A stretch of 5,032 bases of DNA, taken from positions 1-5,032 of the forward strand of contig CAIYGJ010000110.1 of assembly GCA_903925705.1 (NCBI GenBank). Reading direction: 5' to 3'. Positions 1 to 5,032 of the stretch are shown one piece after another. Numbering within the stretch: the first letter of the stretch is position 1; each line of letters opens with the position of its first letter. Source of the stretch: an uncultured Actinomycetes bacterium. GTDB lineage: Bacteria; Actinomycetota; Actinomycetes; S36-B12; UBA5976. The notes under the pieces are model-generated. The model did not search any database. It was not told the origin of the DNA and was given only the letters and a program-made list of their open reading frames with translations. Position numbers and translations under genes: made by a program.

Positions 1-422
1 CCTGGCTCGACCGTCATGATCAAAATCATGTCTAGCTCAGGAAATAGATCTTCGTAGTGATCAAGTTTGGTTCCTGGCTTTATGGCGATTCCGGCCCGCG
101 CACCATGGTTGCGAATATCTCGTGCTACTTGGCGTGGATTTGTCGCAGCCTCAACATGAAAAGTTACGCTCTTGGCCCCTTGTTCGGCGTAGCCCGGAGC
201 CCAGCGATCTGCATCGTTGATCATTAAGTGGCAGTCAACTGGAGTAGAAACTTCACGAATGATCGACTCAACAACCACAGGGCCAATTGTCAGGTTAGGA
301 ACAAAGTGGTTGTCCATGACATCAACGTGTAACCAGTCGGCGCCGTCAGCTACCCGCTTGCAATCAGCAACTAAGTTGCCAAAATCAGCAGAAAGTATGC
401 TCGGCGAAATTCGTAGACCCAC
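1..422 (-). CDS. rpe: Ribulose-phosphate 3-epimerase, 3' end cut by window edge
   Basis: Cytoplasmic enzyme that interconverts D-ribulose 5-phosphate and D-xylulose 5-phosphate in the pentose phosphate pathway, a metal-dependent (beta/alpha)8 barrel. 140 complete codons are visible of a family length of about 220. The N-terminus reads ISPSILSAD (residues 5-13, with active-site Ser8), then LHVDVMD (31-37, metal ligands His32 and Asp34) and DCHLMI (63-68, metal ligand His65). The visible part ends in MTVEPG (136-141), the start of the conserved MTVxPGFGGQ signature; the second catalytic Asp lies beyond the edge. The start is GTG at 422-420: an in-frame TAA at 428-426, two codons upstream, excludes anything earlier, and the protein begins MGLRISPS as expected. 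A weak AGG (433-431) sits 8 bases upstream. It begins 27 bases after the rsmB stop and is probably cotranscribed with it. Identity is secure. Confidence 0.96.
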   Translation of the reverse strand, partial: MGLRISPSILSADFGNLVADCKRVADGADWLHVDVMDNHFVPNLTIGPVVVESIIREVSTPVDCHLMINDADRWAPGYAEQGAKSVTFHVEAATNPRQVARDIRNHGARAGIAIKPGTKLDHYEDLFPELDMILIMTVEP

Positions 423-449
423 GTCTTAAGCCTAGCCAAACCAATGGGG
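423..449 (-). other. rsmB-rpe intergenic gap
   Basis: These 27 bases contain a weak AGG (433-431) 8 bases before the rpe GTG and the in-frame TAA (428-426) that bounds the rpe start. There is no room for, and no sign of, a terminator hairpin, so rpe is probably read from the same transcript as rsmB. Confidence 0.6.
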
Positions 450-1820
450 CTATGCGGTCCTGCGCAAAATCGCCAAGAACATGCCATCTGTGTGGTGAAC
501 ATCTGGACGAAGTCGCAGATTCATAGACCCTTTGGGCAGGTTCAGTTGTGGCAGAACTGGGGAAACATCGACACTTTCAAAATTCGGATTTCGCTTCAAG
601 AAACTCGCAACAATTGCATCAGTCTCAGCTAAATGTGGCGAGCAAGTTGCATAACCAACTACCCCACCAACGCGCACGAGTTCACCGGCTTTGGCCAAGA
701 GTTCTTGTTGCAATGCTGTTAGAGGTGGAATGTCACTTGGCTGGCGACGCCATCTCGCTTCGGGGCGACGACGAAGTGCGCCTAACCCTGTACACGGTGC
801 ATCAACCAAAATGCGATCAAACTTATGATCAGGATTGAATTCCCTCGCATCAGTTTCGATTACTTGATGTTCGCCTGGAGCATTCCACAACGAATTTGAA
901 ACTAAGTGGGCGCGAGAAGGGATCGGTTCTAGCGCTGTGAAGTCTGCGCCCGCCTCACTTGCCAGTCCTGCCAGGATTGCAGCCTTGCCTCCAGGGCCGG
1001 CGCACATGTCTAACCAATGGGTTTGCGTGCCTTCAATTTCAACATTAGCTACCGCAAGTGCAATTAGTTGACTACCTTCGTCCTGGACACCAATTCGGTT
1101 GTCACGCACGGCATCGATGTCACCAGGTCGCGTTGACCATTTTTCATCAGGTCCACTAGGGCGCAACATAGTTGCTGCAATCGGTGACCATCTGCCTGGA
1201 ATAACGTGGGGTAAATCTAAGAGCTCAGTCACGTCAGCTTGGCCCGGTTTAGCAACTAAAGAAACTAGCGCAGGCTCGTTACCGGCTGCTAATACTTCTC
1301 GGATCGAATCCAAGTCGCACTTGTAAGAATCAGCAAGACTTCGAATTACCCAAACTGGATAGGAATATTCAAGTGCTAAAACTTCAACCGGTGTTTTGCC
1401 TTCACTTAAAATTTGCAGCCATTCTTCCCACGTGCTGGCAGAGATCTTTCGTAGCACGGCATTAACAAACTTCGACACACCCATGCCAGCAACTTCGCGA
1501 GCCAGCGTTACTGTTTCATCGACGGCAGCGTGAGCTGGGATTCGCATGAAAAGTAATTGATAGGCGCCAACGCGCAAGGTGTTTCGAACCTTGCTGTCCA
1601 TGGTGTCAGTTCGGGAAGCGCAAGCATCAATTACTGCATCTAGGCTTCCCTGTCGGCGCAATGCGCCATATGTAATCTCAGTTGCAAGTCCTGCGTCACG
1701 AGAAGAAACCTTCAAGTCATCTAGTACGGCAGGTAAAACTAAATTGCTATAGGCGTCTTTGTCATGAACTGCTTGAAGTACATCGAATGCTACGCGTCGA
1801 GTGGTTCCAGAATTACTCAC
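450..1820 (-). CDS. rsmB: 16S rRNA (cytosine-C5)-methyltransferase RsmB (Sun/Fmu family)
   Basis: S-adenosylmethionine-dependent enzyme that makes m5C at the position equivalent to E. coli 16S rRNA C967. The 456 residues match the usual two-domain length. Residues 1 to about 135 are a NusB-like RNA-binding domain (RVGAYQLLFM at 83-92, FVNAVLRKI at 118-126). The C-terminal Rossmann methyltransferase domain has motif I DMCAGPGGKA (271-280, SAM binding), an acidic motif II (ALEPIPSRA, 296-304), motif IV DAPCTGLGALRRRPEARW (340-357, with Cys343, the release cysteine) and motif VI YATCSPHLAETD (390-401, with Cys393, the nucleophile). Both catalytic cysteines are present. The start is GTG at 1820-1818, inside the end of fmt with a four-base overlap (1817-1820). 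No strong Shine-Dalgarno is visible, so translation is probably coupled to fmt. The stop is TAG at 452-450. Nothing suggests truncation or transfer. Confidence 0.96.
   Translation of the reverse strand: MSNSGTTRRVAFDVLQAVHDKDAYSNLVLPAVLDDLKVSSRDAGLATEITYGALRRQGSLDAVIDACASRTDTMDSKVRNTLRVGAYQLLFMRIPAHAAVDETVTLAREVAGMGVSKFVNAVLRKISASTWEEWLQILSEGKTPVEVLALEYSYPVWVIRSLADSYKCDLDSIREVLAAGNEPALVSLVAKPGQADVTELLDLPHVIPGRWSPIAATMLRPSGPDEKWSTRPGDIDAVRDNRIGVQDEGSQLIALAVANVEIEGTQTHWLDMCAGPGGKAAILAGLASEAGADFTALEPIPSRAHLVSNSLWNAPGEHQVIETDAREFNPDHKFDRILVDAPCTGLGALRRRPEARWRRQPSDIPPLTALQQELLAKAGELVRVGGVVGYATCSPHLAETDAIVASFLKRNPNFESVDVSPVLPQLNLPKGSMNLRLRPDVHHTDGMFLAILRRTA
1817..1820 (-). other. fmt-rsmB GTGA stop/start overlap
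   Basis: The minus strand reads GTGA: GTG (1820-1818) starts rsmB and TGA (1819-1817) ends fmt. Four-base overlaps of this type usually mark termination-reinitiation coupling. No strong ribosome binding site precedes the GTG, only a weak GGTG within fmt codons, which fits coupling. Confidence 0.85.
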
Positions 1821-2740
1821 TCAAACACCACGGAAGATTTTTGATTACTAAACCAAGTTTTGGCATCGGTTAAATTGCGTCCAGCTTCTTGAACTTGATC
1901 GAGGGCAACTGCATGACTTCCAGTTCCTACCAAGACTTCCCCGTCACGCAATTGAACTTCACCTGGCGATAGGTCTGTTACATGTGGCGAAACCGTTACG
2001 GGTTGAAGCTTGATGCGAGTATCACCAAACATGGTCCATGCTCCGGGTTCTTTAGTAACCGCGCGGATGCGTCGGTCCACTGCAAGTGCTGGGTCACTCC
2101 AACGAACTTGAGCATCAGCAACTGTGATCTTTGGTGCATTTGAAATGCCGTCGATCGGTTGATGTAGCGGCAGAATCGAACCATTTTCAATGCCACTCAA
2201 GGTAGCTAGGGCTAACTGCGCACCCTCAATGGATAGTCGATCTAACAATTCAGTTGAAGTCTCACTGGGCGCAATCTGTGTAGTTAAATAAGCCAGCATT
2301 GGGCCAGTGTCTAACCCTTCATCAATACGAAACGTGGTAACTCCAGTAAATTCATCGCCACTCAAAATCGAATACTGAACTGGGGCTGCCCCGCGCCATT
2401 GCGGCAACAACGAGAAATGAACATTTATCCAGCCATGCTTTGGTACATCAAGTAGTTCTCGTGGCACCATTGCGCCAAATGCAACGACTACAACACAATC
2501 CACATCGGCAAACTTGTCTTTATGCTCAGCTAAGTGGGATGTCTTTAAAACTGGGACTCCACTAAATCCGGCAACGTCAGCAACTGGGCTTGCAGTAAGA
2601 GTCCGGCCTCTGCCCGCAGGTGCATCAGGTCGGGTAACAACTAATGCGACTTCGTGATCAGATGCCAGCAACGCAGTTAGCGTTGGCACAGCGGCAAGTG
2701 GCGTGCCCGCAAACGCGATACGCACGTTATGAAAAACCAT
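1817..2740 (-). CDS. fmt: Methionyl-tRNA formyltransferase
   Basis: Transfers the formyl group of 10-formyltetrahydrofolate to the amino group of Met on initiator tRNA, allowing bacterial translation initiation. The 307 residues match the family (about 310). The N-terminal formyltransferase domain begins VRIAFAGTP (6-14), has the tRNA-contacting loop region RPDAPAGRGR (37-46), and carries the catalytic segment INVHFSLLPQWRGAAP (105-120, with Asn106 and His108) and GLDTGPML (142-149, with Asp144), giving the complete Asn/His/Asp set. The C-terminal barrel domain covers about 205-307 and ends with VQEAGRNLTDAKTWF (283-297), a conserved tail. The ATG at 2740 gives a 14-base overlap with def. The GTG at 2725-2723, one base after the def stop, would give a protein starting MRIAFAGTP, the more usual N-terminus. 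Neither start has a clear Shine-Dalgarno. Function is certain; the start is not. Confidence 0.96.
   Translation of the reverse strand: MVFHNVRIAFAGTPLAAVPTLTALLASDHEVALVVTRPDAPAGRGRTLTASPVADVAGFSGVPVLKTSHLAEHKDKFADVDCVVVVAFGAMVPRELLDVPKHGWINVHFSLLPQWRGAAPVQYSILSGDEFTGVTTFRIDEGLDTGPMLAYLTTQIAPSETSTELLDRLSIEGAQLALATLSGIENGSILPLHQPIDGISNAPKITVADAQVRWSDPALAVDRRIRAVTKEPGAWTMFGDTRIKLQPVTVSPHVTDLSPGEVQLRDGEVLVGTGSHAVALDQVQEAGRNLTDAKTWFSNQKSSVVFE
2723..2740 (-). other. def-fmt junction with two candidate fmt starts
   Basis: The def stop TAA (2729-2727) lies between two possible fmt starts in the same frame: ATG at 2740-2738, which overlaps def by 14 bases, and GTG at 2725-2723, one base after the def stop. 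Either arrangement suits translational coupling, in which ribosomes finishing def reinitiate on fmt. The GTG choice removes five residues (MVFHN) that are not part of the usual Fmt core. Confidence 0.7.
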
Positions 2741-3272
2741 TCATCATTGAATGCGGACTTACTTTTACGGTTGGACCCATGTCGCCGAACCATTCCGTCT
2801 CGCGAATTGCTTTCATAGCTTCTTTACGGGCTTCGGTATCCAATCGATCAATAAATAAAACACCGTCTAGGTGATCTGTTTCATGCTGGACACAACGCGC
2901 CATTAGATCGCTACCAATTATCGTGACTGGCTCGCCGTACATGTTCATGCCTTTGGCAACCACATTCATTGCGCGCTTGGTGTCAAAAGTCAGACCTGGA
3001 ATAGATAGACAACCTTCTGGGCCATCTTGTTCCTCTTCAGAAAGATCAAGTACTGGATTAATTAAGTGGCCGAGTTCATCATCAACGTCGTAAGTGAAAA
3101 CCCGAAGCGATACACCGATCTGGGGAGCTGCAAGTCCAACACCTGGGGCTTCTTGCATGGTTACGGTTAAATCAGCCACCAATTGACGAAGTTCTTTGTC
3201 AAAAGTAGTAACTTCTAGCGCAGGTGTCGTCAGGACTGGATCGCCGAACAACCTAACGGGCTTAACTGACAT
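2727..3272 (-). CDS. def: Peptide deformylase
   Basis: Iron or zinc metallohydrolase that removes the N-formyl group from nascent polypeptides at the ribosome, the step before methionine aminopeptidase. The 181 residues fit the family. All three signatures are intact: motif 1 GVGLAAPQIG (44-53), motif 2 EGCLSIPG (86-93, metal ligand Cys88) and motif 3 QHETDHLDG (129-137, metal ligands His130 and His134, catalytic Glu131). The helix at about 145-160 and the tail with VKVSPH (169-174) resemble actinobacterial deformylases. The ATG at 3272-3270 is supported by a well-placed ribosome binding site (3286-3279) and by MSVKPVRLFGDPVL, a normal family N-terminus. The stop is TAA at 2729-2727, inside or one base before fmt depending on the fmt start. 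It lies beside the gene for the opposing formylation step, as in many bacteria. Confidence 0.97.
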   Translation of the reverse strand: MSVKPVRLFGDPVLTTPALEVTTFDKELRQLVADLTVTMQEAPGVGLAAPQIGVSLRVFTYDVDDELGHLINPVLDLSEEEQDGPEGCLSIPGLTFDTKRAMNVVAKGMNMYGEPVTIIGSDLMARCVQHETDHLDGVLFIDRLDTEARKEAMKAIRETEWFGDMGPTVKVSPHSMMNGFS

Positions 3273-3310
3273 GTGACACCTTCTTCAATGAGCTTTGCTT
3301 TAACCCAAGT
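3273..3310 (-). other. priA-def intergenic gap
   Basis: These 38 bases hold the def ribosome binding site and little else. I see no inverted repeat followed by a T run, so no intrinsic terminator, and no convincing -10/-35 pair. The gap is compatible with priA and def sharing a transcript, though a weak promoter inside the end of priA cannot be excluded by eye. Confidence 0.6.
3279..3286 (-). promoter_or_regulatory. Ribosome binding site of def
   Basis: The minus strand reads GAAGAAGG followed by a 6-base spacer (TGTCAC) and the ATG of def. This is the clearest Shine-Dalgarno in the window and fixes the def start at 3272. It implies that def initiates independently, unlike fmt and rsmB, which lack such a site. 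Confidence 0.75.
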
Positions 3311-5032
3311 TTAGAGGTTTAGCGGGTCGATTCGAACGTTCACCGATCCGCCCTTATGTTTGGCGCTTCGAGCAGAAGTCATTGCCTTTAGTTGGGCGGC
3401 TAGTTCGGTGCCCTGTTTGCGGTCACATGAAATCAGCATGCGGACTTGGTTGTCTTTACCGGGTACCGGACCACGAACTAAGGTTTCCGAATTCAGTTCC
3501 AGCATTGCCAGCGCATCATCAATATCAAACTGTTCACCTGTTAGGGCGGCAAGGCGCACTGCAGGCGGCAAAGACACCTGCTTGCGCTGTTCAAGTTCGC
3601 GTTGAGCAAAGCCGACCGGATCATGACGAATCAATGCTTGAACCGCTGGATGTTCGGAATCTGCTACCACAATCACTTCCCCACTAGGTCGGACAAGTGA
3701 GGCGCATTCATTCCACTTAGCAAAAGTTTCCTGGGTCGCGCTTAATTCGGGACGAGACAGCATGGCGTTTCCATCAAGCAAAATTGCGGCGGCGTAACCG
3801 CCTTGCGCCATTGGCGCAGCGCCGGCGGTTGCCACCACGATTGCAGGGCGTGAGTCAACCGTGCGCAAGATGTGATCTGAAGTTGAAGAGCGAACTGGAA
3901 TCCCAGGAAATGCTCGGCCAAGTTCTTCGGCAGTTCGTTCGCTACCTACCGCAGCGGCACGAATTGAATTACCTTTACATTTCTTGCAGCTCCACTTGGA
4001 TTCGATGTGCCCGCACAAGTTACATGTAGGCGCACTTGATCGCGCAGTTTGCATCAATAGACCGTTACACGACGAGCAAAGCGCTGAAGTCCGACAGGTG
4101 TCGCAAACTATTCGAGGCGAATAACCAAGTCGAGAAACTAAAACCAAGACTGGACCTTTTGCGAGAGCCGTTTTCATACCCTGCATCACAGCTGAAGGTA
4201 TTCGTGATCCGCTAGCAGCGGGATTGATTTTCGATCCGGCTTCATCAAGTGCACTTCGAACTTTTGGAGATTCATTTCTTACTTGATCTCGACTTTTTGC
4301 AACGTGTGCCAGCCATGGCATCAGTGCGCAGGATTCAACTGACATGGTCGCACCAATGAAAACTAATGCAGTGTTCTGTTGCGCGCTTCGTAGGACTGCA
4401 ACATCGCGAGCGTGCCAGTAAGGGGCTTGCGGATCAGACAAAGTTTCATTCCAGTCGTCCCAGACACAGATTGCAGTTAGTTCGGCAAATGGGGCAAAGA
4501 CTGCGGAGCGAGTACCGACCACAATGCTCGCAGTGCCTCTAAGAACTGAAAGCCAGTTGCGATATCTCTGGGCTGGGCCATCATCGGCTGCCAGGATTGC
4601 GACTGCTGATTTTGGGCAACCAAGTGAATGAAGAGATTCGATAACTCGATCAATTGCAGCTCGATCTGGGACAACAATGATTACGTTTCCCTGGTTCGCT
4701 GAAACTGTTACTGAATACTGCGCAAGTAATACTGCAGGGTCATCGCAACCAGTTGTGACGATGGCTCGTGGTGCTTCTCCTGCGAGAGTTCGCTTGATTA
4801 ACGCAGCTCCCCCGGAATAGTCGGCCCAAGCAGCAGTCTCAATGTCTGTAATTTTTGTTACGGCCGGAAACTCTGTCGCTTCGACCGTTGCGTGTCGATT
4901 TGGAATTGCACTTCGCAATACATCGGAAAGCGTTCCGGCCTGGCGTGCCACAACTGAATTAGCAAGTACAAGGATTTCGGGAAGCAAAGCGACTTCCGGG
5001 GAAATCACATTGGTTAATGCAGTAAGCGTTCC
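3311..5032 (-). CDS. priA: PriA-family replication-restart protein with degenerate helicase motifs, 5' end cut by window edge
   Basis: PriA recognises stalled or repaired forks and directs reloading of the replicative helicase. The reading frame is open to the right edge: eight codons (GTLTALTN) precede the GTG at 5008, and the text continues a normal PriA segment (VISPEVALLPEILVLA...AGTLSDVLR), so the true start lies outside. Visible are 573 residues of perhaps 650-700; most of the N-terminal DNA-binding domain is missing. Numbering from the first visible codon, family landmarks are GTRSAVFAPF (173-182), GATMSVES (227-234), cysteine pairs at 310/313, 319/322, 337/340 and 349/352 (two zinc sites), SERTAEELGR (364-373), GGYAAAILLDG (411-421) and LPPAVR (488-493). 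Walker A is replaced by VTTGCDD (92-98), the DEAH box by WDDWNE (191-196), and no QxxGRxGR motif appears before GEVIVVAD. Helicase activity is therefore unlikely, as annotated for actinobacterial PriA generally. The stop is TAA at 3313-3311. Confidence 0.93.
   Translation of the reverse strand, partial: GTLTALTNVISPEVALLPEILVLANSVVARQAGTLSDVLRSAIPNRHATVEATEFPAVTKITDIETAAWADYSGGAALIKRTLAGEAPRAIVTTGCDDPAVLLAQYSVTVSANQGNVIIVVPDRAAIDRVIESLHSLGCPKSAVAILAADDGPAQRYRNWLSVLRGTASIVVGTRSAVFAPFAELTAICVWDDWNETLSDPQAPYWHARDVAVLRSAQQNTALVFIGATMSVESCALMPWLAHVAKSRDQVRNESPKVRSALDEAGSKINPAASGSRIPSAVMQGMKTALAKGPVLVLVSRLGYSPRIVCDTCRTSALCSSCNGLLMQTARSSAPTCNLCGHIESKWSCKKCKGNSIRAAAVGSERTAEELGRAFPGIPVRSSTSDHILRTVDSRPAIVVATAGAAPMAQGGYAAAILLDGNAMLSRPELSATQETFAKWNECASLVRPSGEVIVVADSEHPAVQALIRHDPVGFAQRELEQRKQVSLPPAVRLAALTGEQFDIDDALAMLELNSETLVRGPVPGKDNQVRMLISCDRKQGTELAAQLKAMTSARSAKHKGGSVNVRIDPLNL

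Noticed and set aside
14..30. Small inverted repeat (CATGAT...ATCATG) near the left edge
   Set aside because: It lies within conserved Rpe codons, has arms of only 6 bases with a short loop, and shows no associated regulatory context.
217..429. Plus-strand open frame opposite the start of rpe
   Set aside because: The minus strand here clearly encodes the Rpe N-terminus with its metal ligands; the plus-strand frame has no recognisable feature.
548..838. Plus-strand open frame of 96 codons opposite the 3' part of rsmB
   Set aside because: It is antisense to the RsmB methyltransferase motifs IV and VI, its composition is unlike a folded protein, and there is no sign of independent expression.
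1996..2196. Minus-strand open frame of 66 codons within fmt
   Set aside because: It is in another frame inside the well-conserved fmt gene and has no features of its own.
3382..3687. Plus-strand open frame of 101 codons opposite the 3' part of priA, with another open frame overlapping it at 3360-3605
   Set aside because: It lies wholly antisense to conserved PriA sequence, resembles no family I know, and has no supporting ribosome binding site or neighbour. It is best explained as a shadow of the real gene.
3804..3818. Perfect 15-base palindrome, TGCGCCA-T-TGGCGCA, considered as an operator or hairpin
   Set aside because: It sits inside priA codons for a conserved Ala/Gly-rich stretch, no T run follows on either strand, and GC-rich Ala/Gly codons readily give such symmetry by chance.
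4477..4677. Minus-strand open frame of 66 codons within priA
   Set aside because: It is an alternative frame inside priA, whose own frame carries recognisable family motifs on both sides.

Overview
All the coding sequence in this window lies on the minus strand. It forms one tightly packed gene run, read from the right edge to the left: priA (5' end outside the window), def, fmt, rsmB and rpe (3' end outside the window). The products are a replication-restart PriA-family protein, peptide deformylase, methionyl-tRNA formyltransferase, 16S rRNA m5C methyltransferase and ribulose-5-phosphate 3-epimerase. No convincing plus-strand gene, RNA gene, mobile element, CRISPR array or terminator was found.

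Layout, right to left. Positions 5032-3311 hold priA, which is still open at the right edge. A 38-base gap carries a good ribosome binding site for def (3272-2727). The def and fmt genes overlap by 14 bases if fmt starts at 2740, or are separated by one base if it starts at the GTG at 2725. The fmt gene ends at 1817 and overlaps the GTG start of rsmB (1820-450) by four bases. A 27-base gap separates rsmB from the GTG start of rpe (422), which runs off the left edge. The spacing implies a single transcript with translational coupling; no promoter or terminator is visible, so both probably lie outside.

The organism is probably an actinobacterium of moderate G+C (a few lines counted by eye gave about 40-50%). 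The main evidence is the PriA protein. It keeps the family's eight zinc-binding cysteines but has lost the Walker A, DEAH-box and QxxGRxGR-type helicase motifs, which is the usual state of actinobacterial PriA. Def, Fmt, RsmB and Rpe also have actinobacterial-looking motifs. The low G+C for this phylum would fit small-genome aquatic lineages, but that placement is inference.

Functionally, Fmt formylates initiator Met-tRNA and Def removes the formyl group from nascent proteins, while RsmB modifies 16S rRNA; these three form a translation-initiation and ribosome module. PriA (replication restart) and Rpe (pentose phosphate pathway) flank it, as they do in several bacterial phyla. This is a conserved housekeeping locus. 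I found no sign of a previously undescribed system; the most notable points are the degenerate PriA and the uncertain fmt start.
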